Notes under the pieces: model-generated
What the model was told of the DNA's origin: nothing
The model's input: the letters and a program-made list of their open reading frames with translations, nothing else
The model's database searches: none
Assembly (NCBI GenBank): GCA_902728285.1
Contig: CACVBU010000567.1
Coordinates: 558,001-622,000 of the forward strand
Direction: 5' to 3'
Length of the DNA: 64,000 nt
Source of the DNA: Clytia hemisphaerica
Lineage: Eukaryota; Cnidaria; Hydrozoa; Leptothecata; Clytiidae
Translations under genes and position numbers: made by a program
In this document: piece by piece, positions 55,701-58,719 of the stretch
How the letters are laid out: the number at the start of each line of letters is the position of its first letter
Numbering within the stretch: the stretch's first letter is position 1

Positions 55701-56157
55701 TCCGTTCCACCCAATAGCTGATTGGTTGAAAGTGACGTATTGACTGATTTTACGTCACTTCCAACCAATGAGCTATTGGTTCTGTGACGTAATGTCAGAA
55801 GACATTGCAGTGGTGCATATCATGAATTGTACTTTTGCAATACAAACAGGAAAAAAAAGAACAGATCACTCGGATGGGAAACGAAAATTTCACACCTTAG
55901 ACCATGCAGGAAATTTAACCGGGTGGAAAAATCATTCACATTCCCAGGTACAAAATGGACTTTTCACATCCGGGTGATTTACTCAATTTTTCCTGTGATG
56001 GCTGCTTGAAAGTGATCTGGCGCCTTTAAACTTCAAATATAAATAAAATACCAGCAGACAGAAGACAAACCTGTATTTTTGATATGGTAGCATCGCCCCA
56101 AAAGCCAAACAGGATTCTGATCATTGAATGACGGTTTGGATATTTGGACATTGAATC
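19485..56157 (-). CDS. ATG4: ATG4 (ATG4C/D type) cysteine protease, multi-exon, 5' end missing
   Basis: ATG4 is the cytosolic cysteine protease that exposes the C-terminal glycine of ATG8/LC3 proteins and later removes them from lipid. I can place ten exons: 56157-56071, 55271-55053, 54425-54370, 25692-25559, 24964-24893, 24514-24363, 22778-22702, 22188-22111, 21440-21321 and 19761-19485, all with GT-AG introns. Visible landmarks are [12 protein letters not shown], the nucleophile motif [44 protein letters not shown], the DPH catalytic pair, [11 protein letters not shown] and a C-terminal EEYVLVD. The Pro-Lys-Lys-Met and MDPSCxIGFYC wording matches ATG4C/D rather than ATG4A/B. The start codon exon is not seen. 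Five of the last six exons carry single-base frame errors. The intron at 25693-54369 holds other genes and many transposons. Identity is sure; functional status is uncertain. Confidence 0.92.
20388..20743. mobile_element. TIR element in ATG4 intron, 3-bp TAG flanks
   Basis: The ends GGCGAGACCAATTTA and its inverse are followed by TTGTTCTAC and GGTCGGTCGG motifs at both ends, giving roughly 38-bp imperfect TIRs. TAG lies on both sides (20385-20387 and 20744-20746). A 3-bp duplication would fit PIF/Harbinger-like elements, which is inference. Confidence 0.7.
21001..21220. mobile_element. TIR element, same family as 6284-6511
   Basis: Left end TAGACTATGTTATAGTCTAA, right end GACGATAACATCGTCTAA. 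It lies in the ATG4 intron just 5' of the acceptor side of the last exon. No coding capacity. Confidence 0.7.
21321..21440 (-). CDS. ATG4: ATG4 exon with [11 protein letters not shown]
   Basis: Acceptor 'cttttatttcag', donor 'AAACAG|gtaatt'; 120 bases, 40 codons, no errors. It encodes [19 protein letters not shown] then [21 protein letters not shown]. This stretch is the best evidence for ATG4C/D rather than A/B. Confidence 0.95.
21467..21687. mobile_element. ATAAGAAC-family TIR element in ATG4 intron
   Basis: Left end 'acacgtttttttataggaac' and right end 'gttcttataaaaaaagtgt' are inverted. The interior carries the family phrases 'ttaagaacattttaaggctt' and 'cacccgatttcttagg'. It sits 26 bases from the exon at 21321-21440. 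Confidence 0.75.
22111..22188 (-). CDS. ATG4: ATG4 exon with catalytic Asp-Pro-His (one extra base)
   Basis: Acceptor 'atgttcacag', donor 'GTTGAT|gtaagt'. It encodes GDKLIHLD, then, after skipping one C of the 'cctccac' run, the DPHY motif and [11 protein letters not shown]. The Asp and His of DPH complete the catalytic triad. As written the frame would instead read Asp-Pro-Pro and soon stop. Confidence 0.85.
22363..22462 (-). repeat. tRNA-derived SINE-like fragment
   Basis: Minus-strand sequence contains TCAAATGGTAGAGCATCG, like a tRNA box A with D-stem, and then 'gggttttgcacgggtgtggggcgaggcctgcatcc', which takes the place of box B and the T arm. It cannot fold as an intact tRNA. The downstream 'catcccagcccatctgg' would be the SINE body. 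Low but real resemblance. Confidence 0.4.
22702..22778 (-). CDS. ATG4: ATG4 exon with [12 protein letters not shown] (one base short near its end)
   Basis: Acceptor 'ccattatttttag', donor 'TCCAAG|gtaatt'. It encodes [18 protein letters not shown] then LYFVG, matching the ATG4 GxIGGKPxxxYYFxG segment. The end should read GFQ, but a T is missing from the 'ggttcc' run, so the next exon is out of phase. Confidence 0.9.
22805..23786. mobile_element. Outer TIR element interrupted by a foldback insertion
   Basis: The right end, read inverted, starts 'cttagaccattttcagacgttacggttcc'. The left end has the same sequence split in two: 'cttaagaccat' before 22812 and 'gttcagacgttacggttcc' after 23522. The 709-bp palindromic element in between is therefore an insertion into the left TIR of this roughly 270-bp element. 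The plus frame at 23474-23695 lies across the junction and is not a gene. Confidence 0.8.
22812..23520. mobile_element. Palindromic foldback element, arms of about 300 bp, AT flanks
   Basis: It starts CTCGGGTGAAACAAGGCATG and ends CATGCCTTGTTTCACCGAG. The arms stay complementary far inward ('gcgtgacgcgcaccgcttcc', 'tcatatatagctcaaaagaatc', 'gacgtcatt'). An AT dinucleotide lies on each side. Both arms carry TGACGTCA palindromes. A half copy lies at 11080-11351. Confidence 0.8.
24363..24514 (-). CDS. ATG4: ATG4 exon with LILVPVRLG (one base short near its end)
   Basis: Acceptor 'ccttctccatccag', donor 'TTAAAG|gtaagc'. It encodes [26 protein letters not shown], then [20 protein letters not shown], as in ATG4 (VPVRLGxExxNxxY). 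The next exon requires one more base here. A lost T in the run before AAAG would give the family's Phe-Lys-Gly and restore phase. Confidence 0.88.
24893..24964 (-). CDS. ATG4: ATG4 exon with VYVAQDCT (one extra base)
   Basis: Acceptor 'ttattttttag', donor 'GTACCG|gtttca'. Read from the acceptor the frame gives [13 protein letters not shown], which fits the family. Read back from the donor it gives RVYVAQDCT. The two frames are linked only if one base in the 'tcttcgt' stretch is surplus. It is the first of five such disruptions in the 3' half of the gene. Confidence 0.82.
25559..25692 (-). CDS. ATG4: ATG4 exon with [11 protein letters not shown]
   Basis: Acceptor 'ctttatttacag' and donor 'ATAAG|gtaaat'. 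The 134 bases encode [20 protein letters not shown], then [20 protein letters not shown] and AHTIR. These match the ATG4 core (SGKKxGDWYGPxxVAH). The preceding intron is about 28.7 kb long. Frame is clean. Confidence 0.93.
26720..28999. mobile_element. Mutator-like element, long TIRs, 9-bp duplication
   Basis: A 9-bp direct duplication, ATCGTCGAG, flanks it at 26711-26719 and 29000-29008. The ends start GCAAATTTTTTTTCCGTAGA and are inverted for roughly 400-530 bp (26720-27246 and 28592-28999). Each TIR contains an array of a 20-bp unit, ATGGTCGGAAATATCATTTG: about 11 copies on the left and 9 on the right. It then has 'ggtagcaaaggtggtgtggtg' and 'ggtcaataccactttctct'. Nine-base duplications with long TIRs are diagnostic of Mutator-like elements. 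No transposase is visible, so it is non-autonomous. Confidence 0.88.
27281..28309. mobile_element. Element nested inside the Mutator-like element
   Basis: Inverted ends TGGACCTACCT (27281-27291) and AGGTAGGTCCA (28299-28309) bound a 1,029-bp core. It has a GTTC/GTCC microsatellite at 27330-27361. It also carries about three tandem copies, at roughly 310-330 bp spacing, of a segment with 'ttgcacaatgatgcaaaatgg' and 'attttgggcaaatttgg' (near 27400, 27720 and 28050). The ends are short, so the boundary call is moderate. Frames at 27272-27589 are not genes. Confidence 0.5.
29465..29743 (-). pseudogene. Truncated, frameshifted copy of the coiled-coil gene
   Basis: From ATG 29743 it encodes [20 protein letters not shown] and a coiled coil, clearly homologous to the start of the plus-strand gene at 31880. 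A missing base near 29562 ('aagatgagattttgcag' against 'aagatgaaaattttgcag') breaks the frame. Beyond it the frame continues as [15 protein letters not shown], and then homology fades at about 29465. The C-terminal globular domain is absent. It lies inverted, 2.1 kb from the other copy. Confidence 0.75.
30135..30664. mobile_element. TIR element with 9-bp duplication AGGGTTGAT
   Basis: AGGGTTGAT occurs exactly at 30126-30134 and 30665-30673. The ends TAGCCTGGATATCCAGGCT and AGCTTGGATATCCAGGCTA are inverted and each is itself nearly palindromic (GCCTGGATATCCAGGC). Further inward, 'ggtctccctagag' at 30208 is inverted at 30575. The 9-bp duplication suggests a Mutator-like origin. A plus frame at 30344-30601 is inside the element. 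Confidence 0.82.
31464..31691 (-). mobile_element. Inverted copy of the ACACCCCTGT...CACAG family
   Basis: Left ACACCCCTGTGTCACAG and right CTGTGAGACAGGT are inverted ends. The interior is the reverse complement of 5115-5337 (for example 'gttccaacggggctgtgagacagg'). It lies just upstream of the coiled-coil gene. Confidence 0.65.
31880..33032 (+). CDS. Coiled-coil protein, unknown function, one-base frameshift
   Basis: I do not recognise the family. From ATG 31880 the first frame encodes [20 protein letters not shown], then a long Lys/Glu-rich coiled coil (residues about 30-200, repeating LELEKEM-type heptads). An extra A in the run at 32271-32275 shifts the frame. The second frame carries on the coiled coil and then a globular domain of about 130 residues containing [26 protein letters not shown] and a polar end, stopping at 33032. 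The joined product would be about 382 residues, cytosolic in character. A good acceptor ('tcttttccataattag') just before the ATG suggests a spliced 5' leader. The frameshift could be an assembly error, a polymorphism or true decay. A broken inverted copy lies at 29465-29743. Confidence 0.65.
33720..33830 (+). repeat. Inverted repeat arm, partner at 37760-37866
   Basis: Phrases 'gagtttctaaac', 'cgacaacgaccagcaaccagataaa' and 'gggttatcgagttt' match, with about four in five identity by eye, the reverse complement at 37760-37866. The two could be the ends of one element of about 4.1 kb or two separate insertions. Confidence 0.55.
34565..34730 (-). repeat. Inverted copy of the 18530-18760 repeat
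   Basis: It shares 'gacaagcatcagttgac', 'cagcaggtc' and 'gaggatataacatttt' in reverse complement with 18530-18760. Confidence 0.7.
35347..35637. mobile_element. G/C-run TIR element with 9-bp duplication GATTGAAGC
   Basis: GATTGAAGC lies at 35338-35346 and 35638-35646. The ends are inverted: CCGGGGGGGGGGTACTA and TAGTACCCCCCCCGGG. The interior repeats 'gaccctac(g/c)tgggact' and 'accctacgagggact'. The plus frame at 35340-35609 is spread across the repeat and is not a gene. The long G runs could form quadruplex or hairpin structures. Confidence 0.82.
35665..36126. mobile_element. TA-flanked TIR element hosting a nested element
   Basis: The ends ACCGTCAACTGCTCTAACTT and AAGTTAGAGCAGTTGACGGT are inverted, followed inward on both sides by 'aacatgggac', giving about 45 bp of imperfect TIR. 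TA lies at each boundary. Its body is interrupted by the element at 35833-36071. Confidence 0.78.
35833..36071. mobile_element. Nested TA-flanked MITE with TIRs of about 80 bp
   Basis: The ends read GTAAGTTGGTCTAATGTCGA, then CATCCGTCTTCTAATTTCGA, and return inverted at the right side. TA at 35831-35832 and 36072-36073 is the likely duplication. At 239 bp it is mostly TIR, so it folds into a near-hairpin. Confidence 0.85.
37760..37866 (-). repeat. Inverted repeat arm paired with 33720-33830
   Basis: See 33720-33830. The matching phrases here are 'aaactcgataaccgcccaagtttatctggtcgc' and 'catgtttaggaactc'. Confidence 0.55.
38018..38511. mobile_element. hAT-like MITE with TTATTTA duplication and a related empty site
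   Basis: The ends CAGCC...TTCGATTGACTTC and GAAGTCAATCGAA...GGCTG are inverted. TTATTTA flanks it at 38011-38017 and 38512-38518. The surrounding sequence is a dispersed repeat also present near 25850-25925, where 'cgagttctttatttactttagctgctc' runs through without the element, so it serves as an empty-site comparison. Interior is rich in TTTGGCAAA motifs. Minus frames at 38036-38486 are not genes. Confidence 0.78.
38595..38730 (+). CDS. Terminal exon of an unidentified plus-strand gene
   Basis: The acceptor 'taagaaatttttacag' is followed by 45 open codons to TAA at 38730. They encode [20 protein letters not shown], an acidic stretch, then [13 protein letters not shown]. The composition is convincingly coding. 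I cannot name the gene. Upstream exons would lie to the left, inside the large ATG4 intron, on the opposite strand to ATG4. The retrotransposon at 38.9-42.4 kb begins shortly after the stop. Confidence 0.5.
38740..39185 (+). mobile_element. Probable 5' leader of the RLE retrotransposon
   Basis: The sequence becomes GC-richer from about 38735. It is open in the frame of the protein but has no ATG until 39186. It includes a small hairpin, GACTCACC...GGTGAGTC, at about 38983-39008. The exact 5' junction and any target duplication could not be seen. The 3' end probably falls within 42300-42400. Confidence 0.45.
39186..42296 (+). CDS. Intact RLE-type non-LTR retrotransposon protein (1,036 aa)
   Basis: One unbroken frame encodes the single protein of a restriction-like-endonuclease (RLE) non-LTR retrotransposon, which copies its RNA into DNA at a nicked target site. 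I chose ATG 39186 because the frame, although open from 38886, has no earlier ATG. Order of domains: C2H2 finger at residues 11-31 (CSFCHK...HQNKC). Pro/Ser-rich linker. Reverse transcriptase with [16 protein letters not shown] near 311, [11 protein letters not shown] near 490 and the catalytic AGYADD near 528. A Cys/His knuckle, [15 protein letters not shown], near 821. RLE residues ARLDIA and AFFDVRV near 889-910. It matches the R2/NeSL/Hero type of architecture; the clade is not resolved. It is visibly more GC-rich than its surroundings and free of stops, so probably a recent insertion. Confidence 0.92.
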   Translation: MVSENQSRFECSFCHKVLKSKSGKTLHQNKCTQNPRNQTEAPALPSTVKLSDVTSKISSSSSTNPTADLPSPPDLSTAENPNPEPPDPPDEPNPPEIFRWGDYKGSDYTQMLNVVYEKIVFWRQNLFRLPSGNAGKRFIRELSRLINSWVEDSSIKTISLKAIMIMPALLLQKPSRKSKSKEHATALSKRLDLWEKGDLFNLLHEGETIQRHLLSSKTNRSSVKEITKEFIKKMSKGNVNGAIKLLSKNMSNGILPLDDVTLNALKQKHPPPEPADPDILLDDTPIKLHPVRFDEINGDMIRQSALRTKGGAGPSGLDGDGWRRILCSNSFKTESNDLCTSLAEFTKRLCTTIQSDGSLEAFLSSRLIPLNKNPGLRPIGIGETLRRIIGKTVSRLLKQDITDSVGSLQVCAGQDAVCEAAIHALREIFNKHECEAVMLVDASNAFNAVNREAFLHNIKVICPSIATFASNCYNTPSRLFVLGGVEIRSSEGTTQGDPIAGLLYAIATIPLILFAASEIRNTNTRAAGYADDIFGGGTIRGLKRMWDTILRWGPKYGYFQRADKTWIIVKPQHLEQAQQEFKDTNIRITTEGKKHLGAAIGSDDYRDEFVTEKISTWIGEIELLSEIAKIAPQEAYTCFTAGYKHKLNFTMRTIPNIQHHLSKLDETITAKFIPAITGGIHPNNVERELFTLPPSLGGLGIPKFSDLAESEFRNSELLTEQLRKNIIKQEENEIDKDEIKKLKASFKLKRTQSHRQKLENIKNQSQDGMKKLLEINREPGSSLWLSTLPIQDEGFQLDKQSFWDLIKIRYGHQVNRLPDVCVCGSSFNLEHALTCKKGGFVTLRHNQIRDITASLLAQVCKDVKVEPALTPLSGENFEMKSTNTQDNARLDIAARGFWIPGQKAFFDVRVFNPIAKRFRNSSISQACDVNEREKKRTYGSRILQIEHGSFTPIVFTAMGGMGRETKCFYKRLSELLSEKRDENLSVTTTWVRRKVNFALLSSVLLCLRGSRTPWNKDHLSSSLTKSSSDCEVICAF
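42442..42909 (+). CDS. Two 3'-terminal exons of an unidentified gene
   Basis: A first open block at about 42442-42551 encodes [20 protein letters not shown] and ends EE before a possible donor 'GAAGAG|gtgggt'. After an intron ending 'tctttaatttag', a second block (42694-42909) encodes [15 protein letters not shown], then [19 protein letters not shown], then [15 protein letters not shown], and stops at TAG. Splicing is phase 0. The 'GDWVAV...FKWPxxxD...I..P.PVxxRG' pattern resembles a C-terminal module I associate with cnidarian multi-copy proteins, some transposon-linked. No firm name. The exon start on the left is unclear, and the retrotransposon sits directly upstream, so earlier exons may have been displaced. 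Confidence 0.5.
42910..44880. other. No gene recognised; repetitive-looking AT-rich DNA
   Basis: 43560-43920 has an open plus frame and phrases such as 'aaaggccatatctcggtaacc' that look repeat-derived. 44485-44730 has an open frame that I cannot assign. Neither has splice or family support. Confidence 0.4.
44883..45450. mobile_element. TIR element with 48-bp TIRs
   Basis: GGGGTCACTCACATATCGAT at the left, continuing 'tcttcccacgactaatgtcaaattgacg', is inverted at 45403-45450. The flanks 'ttttag' and 'ttag' suggest a 3-bp TAG duplication. The 568-bp interior has no clear coding sequence. Two overlapping minus frames are ignored. Confidence 0.82.
45451..46440. other. No gene recognised; C-rich and AT-microsatellite patches
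   Basis: C-rich 'ccccctcccccc' runs lie near 45760-45815 and an 'atatacatatatata' tract near 46015-46035. No coding signal. Confidence 0.45.
46480..47580 (-). pseudogene. Reverse transcriptase relic, probably Penelope-like
   Basis: On the minus strand, from about 47580, an open frame gives [15 protein letters not shown], then [20 protein letters not shown] (a reverse-transcriptase core motif) and [14 protein letters not shown] (the catalytic Asp pair). A frameshift near 47200 moves the frame. The next stretch reads [20 protein letters not shown] and [17 protein letters not shown], down to 46766. Further down, [12 protein letters not shown] recalls the Cys knuckle that precedes a GIY-YIG endonuclease in related proteins, but no GIY-YIG domain follows. 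Penelope-like assignment rests on resemblance to that group and is moderate. The copy is broken and truncated. Confidence 0.65.
47638..47762. mobile_element. ATAAGAAC-family TIR element
   Basis: Left 'cgctcttttttataagaac' and right 'gttcttataaaaaaaaagtg' are inverted. The 125-bp element ends immediately before another partial end at 47812 ('acacttttttataagcg'). Confidence 0.65.
47980..48510 (+). repeat. Long dispersed repeat, inverted copy at 58170-58640
   Basis: Long stretches match in reverse complement: 'ggtgtttcaagatggcgg', 'gcaagcttcaatttctgtcat', 'catgattttcatcaagggga' and 'acagctactgtctaaatttgataaagac'. This copy has many stops in the frame that is open in the partner. Confidence 0.82.
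48511..49590. other. No gene recognised
   Basis: Three overlapping plus frames at 48737-49040 cover the same bases and none has splice or family support. AT-rich filler otherwise. Confidence 0.45.
49600..50400 (+). repeat. Dispersed repeat related to 56515-57120 and 54830-54960
   Basis: The phrase 'aaattgtgtttttctggag' and the flanking 'acagtttctgttgaaatttt' recur in reverse complement near 57010-57100. The 'ttccagcctcggctggttta' end recurs at 15775 and 56520. The end 'ctttttctaaagaacgcgtcat' recurs inverted near 54865. Confidence 0.65.
50507..50600. mobile_element. pogo/Tigger-like element end
   Basis: 'tacagtagagtctcaataac' followed by repeated 'ctcgaac' phrases is typical of pogo-type termini and resembles the left arm at 26490. 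The partner end may lie near 50810-50840 ('ttcgaaagttactgaagtcgag'), but I cannot confirm it. Confidence 0.45.
50985..51020. repeat. Poly-A tract
   Basis: An A-rich stretch with an uninterrupted run of more than 20 A. It could be the tail of a retroposed sequence, but I see no clear body upstream. Confidence 0.8.
51021..52560. other. No gene recognised; repeat fragments
   Basis: 51960-52060 shares 'gacgtttattgaatgttgttacgtcaatattttgtcatc' with 25985-26030. A GC-rich dyad 'tgcgcgcacagcgcgc' lies near 52073. Otherwise AT-rich with no coding signal. Confidence 0.5.
52565..53930 (-). pseudogene. L2/CR1-like non-LTR reverse transcriptase relic, catalytic core deleted
   Basis: Minus-strand frames read [40 protein letters not shown] and [17 protein letters not shown]. 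After a frameshift near 53450 come [13 protein letters not shown], then abruptly [20 protein letters not shown] and the C-terminal domain ([37 protein letters not shown]) to 52565. The join near 53378 removes the middle of the polymerase, including the expected Ala-Asp-Asp catalytic site. These are hallmark phrases of L2/CR1/jockey-type elements. It cannot be active. Confidence 0.85.
54370..54425 (-). CDS. ATG4: ATG4 short exon (linker to YIYRMI)
   Basis: A 56-base exon between acceptor 'cattttgcag' and donor 'GGATG|gtaaga'. In the frame set by its neighbours it reads [19 protein letters not shown] and joins IVRFFND from the next exon, matching the ATG4 'HRxIxxWFxD' segment. The insertion typical of vertebrate ATG4C before this helix is short here. 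Confidence 0.82.
55053..55271 (-). CDS. ATG4: ATG4 exon with catalytic cysteine
   Basis: The acceptor 'ttttttgacag' and donor 'AGAAG|gtttgt' enclose 219 bases in frame with the previous exon. Encoded landmarks are [32 protein letters not shown] (the Cys is the nucleophile) and ILIHMLREG. No frame errors. The acceptor lies just downstream of a GAAATTATC-type microsatellite at 55300-55385. Confidence 0.95.
55300..55385. repeat. Minisatellite of GGAAATTATGA-type units
   Basis: About eight tandem 11-12 bp units alternating 'gaaattatc' and 'gaggaattat' lie in the ATG4 intron, about 30 bases upstream of the catalytic-exon acceptor (reading the minus strand). Confidence 0.85.
55690..55812. repeat. 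Long palindrome with CCAAT and TGACGTA motifs
   Basis: Arms 'gcaatgtcttcc...caatagctgattggttgaaagtgacgta' and 'tacgtcacttccaaccaatgagctattgg...agaagacattgc' face each other across about 11 bases. It contains four CCAAT boxes (both orientations) and two TGACGTA/TACGTCA sites. It is either a small foldback element or a regulatory dyad. It lies in the first visible ATG4 intron. Confidence 0.7.
56071..56157 (-). CDS. ATG4: ATG4 exon: N-terminal [12 protein letters not shown] segment
   Basis: An acceptor 'ctattttttcag' and a donor 'ACAG|gtttgt' bound 87 bases. They encode [11 protein letters not shown] followed by [15 protein letters not shown]. This corresponds to the strand and helix just before the catalytic region. 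The exon needs one base from an upstream exon, which I could not find between here and the window edge. It ends with one base carried into the next exon, and the frame is clean. Confidence 0.88.
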
Positions 56158-56514
56158 CTGAAAAAATAGAAATAATAATTATAGTGATAATAGTAGATAT
56201 ATATAATTGATAATAAATAATCAAAACTTTGTAATTAGTAAAAATTATGGAACGTGTTTCAAAATGTTTGTTGGGTAAGCAGAAGTTTTCAATTTAAAGA
56301 AAATAACATAAATTTCAAAATTTAAAGAGCTTGGAATATACTGGTAAAAGGGATTTTTCTAAGCACTTTTTATGTCTGTATACTGGCCAAATTTATACTC
56401 AATCTAAGAATGAGTTTTTGAAACTCAATCCAAAATAGTAAAAATATTTTCTAGAATTTAAGAATTAAGAATTTAAGAATTTAACTTTATTTGTTTACAA
56501 CCAAAATTAACTTA

Positions 56515-56945
56515 AATAAACCAGCCAAGGCTGGAAGGTCAGCCAATAGAGCTTAGCTAGATAGCTTTAATAAGTGGGTTAACAGATGTAAGAGATGTAC
56601 TGAAACAGAGTAGACTAAAAATGTTGAATACTGTAATGTACAAAATGTGAAACATTTGATAACAAGCCTGAGAGCTCCTTCACACCTCCCCCCCACGAGA
56701 AATTCAAAGTATACTTCTCTTTAGCATTGTAGCACTGTTTTTATGACATCAAACAATTAAGCTATAGTTCATTACTATAAAATAAAAGAGAAACATAGTG
56801 TAATTAAACTTTTTGATAATTTCATTCCAGTCAGTTATGATACATTTTTTCTGTTCGATGTAGACAATATCCATATCTGACCAAAGTGTTATACTAGAAA
56901 TAAATAAGAAAATTGCCAAAACGTCAGAAACTGTACTTTTTGTTT
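56515..56945 (-). repeat. Inverted partner of the 15465-15795 repeat
   Basis: Shares 'taaaccagcc(a/g)aggctggaaggtcagccaatagag', 'ctgaaacagagtagact' and 'aaataagaaaattgccaaaacgtcag' in reverse complement with 15465-15795. The two differ by an insertion of about 100 bp here. Confidence 0.8.
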
Positions 56946-58165
56946 TACTTGATAAAACTCCAATTTCACTTTAAACTAACAAGCTACAAACTTTAAGTCA
57001 CAAAGCGCAAACTCCAGAAAAACACAATTTGCAATCAAAAACTTTACAAAACGTAGTTCATATTTATAACATTTCAACAGGAACTGTATTTTGGTAGACT
57101 TGGTCAAATTACAGAAACCATTTATCGTTGTCTGCAAGGGCAATGAGGTACGTAAAAACTGACTGCTAGTCAGTCAAAGCCAAAATTTGGCAAGGTCAGA
57201 AAAACATAATTTGCATCCAGTCTGCGTAAATAAATTTTGTAGTTTAGTCGCAAATGATAATCGAAAGCAAAACTTAAAATTATAACTATGCGGGTAAGCT
57301 CATTTCCCCCCTTTTGCTTTTAAACTCCCTTTTGATTGGTCTATGAATTTGGGCGATCGCCTTACCGCTTAGCGGAATAAACACACGACCATAATAAATA
57401 AATTCAACAAGGCAGCAAAGTAGTCCTCTCTTCTGTGCCAAGCACTGGCAGTGTTTTTTAAACTTTAAAACAATGTTAAATGAAGACCAGATGGATCTGT
57501 TGTTGTGTAACTTGGCGATATAATTCATTAAATTCTAGAAACCATTTTTCATAACTTTCTGCAGTCCGCTTTCTGCAAGTCTGATAAGAGATATGTATAA
57601 ACTGTTATTGCCATTCATTCCATTCATTATTCGGTCAAAACGTGCGCCAAGTTAGGAAAGGTAGAAAAACACAATTGTCGTCCGTACACGCTGAAAAATA
57701 GTTTGATCAATTTCAACAAGAACTGTATATATTAATATTAATATAATTGATCAAATTCAAAGACCATTTGTCATAATTTTGCAAGTCCAATAATAGGAGA
57801 TGTGATGTCATCATTGGTTCCCGTCATCTGACCGACCCTGATTTACGGTCAGCAGGTAGAGTTGGAGAGTCGGAAAGCTTTTCCGCTGCTTTGCTGGATT
57901 TCCACTGTCGACCTCTGCATGCTCTGTGTTTACAAGTTTTCAAATCGAAGTAGCGAGCCACATGCTAATGGAGAGTAAACCGAAAACCAGTTTATCCAAG
58001 GTTTCTCAATTTCTTAATTCGGATCAGTCCACACGACGGATTCCCTTTAAAAGATGTAGCTGCTTCTTAAAAGAAAATAGTATTTTCAACCGAATGACCG
58101 AACGACCCCCACTTTTTAAAGTAGAAATGACGGGAACCAAACAATTTTTTTGCGATTCGCCTTTT
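56946..58165. repeat. Tandem-like repeat region, no gene
   Basis: Repeated phrases 'caacag(g/a)aactgtat...ttggtcaaatt...accatttatcgt' and 'gaaaaacacaattt' occur near 57070 and 57710, and inverted at 49620-49750. The plus frame at 57926-58231 runs into the next repeat and is not called. Confidence 0.5.
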
Positions 58166-58169
58166 AGTC

Positions 58170-58640
58170 AAAAAAAGCACAATTGCATCCAGTCTTTATC
58201 AAATTTAGACAGTAGCTCTGTACTTTTGTAAACTTTATCAAATTCCAATAACATCATAACACCATCAATCCCACCTAGAGGCAAACAAGAAAAATATGTT
58301 TTTATTGCAAAAACTAATAAAAAGCAGCAATAAAAAGTATCAGAAAATTCAACATAAACAAAAACTTGAGCAAACGGCTTTAAAGCTTCAAAAGATATAG
58401 AAAAAGAGTCCCCTTGATGAAAATCATGTGTTTGATTTGCCGAGTTAAAAAATAAATGACAGAAATTGAAGCTTGCAACAGATTTATACTGGAAATACTT
58501 TGGTACAACACTGACTTTTATCACATCTGACTATCGCTTGAGCCGCCATCTTGAAACACCACATTACATTATGATCTGTTAAAACAACGTACGCTAAAAG
58601 TACCCAAAAAGTTAACCCGATCGGAAGAAAGTTGAGAAAT
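58170..58640 (-). repeat. Inverted partner of the 47980-48510 repeat
   Basis: See 47980-48510. In this copy a 118-codon minus frame (58168-58524) happens to be open; the other copy has stops throughout, so I treat it as repeat sequence. The end 'aacgtacgctaaaagtacccaaaaagttaacccgatcgg' is directly duplicated at about 58587 and 58670. Confidence 0.78.
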
Positions 58641-58719
58641 CAAAGTGAGCACATTATGATCTGTAAAAACAACGTACGCTAAAAGTACCCAAAAAGTTAA
58701 CCCGATCGGAAGAAAGTTT

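Noticed and set aside
58168-58524. 118-codon minus frame with a protein-like composition
   Set aside because: It lies inside a dispersed repeat whose other copy (47980-48510) has several stops in the same frame.
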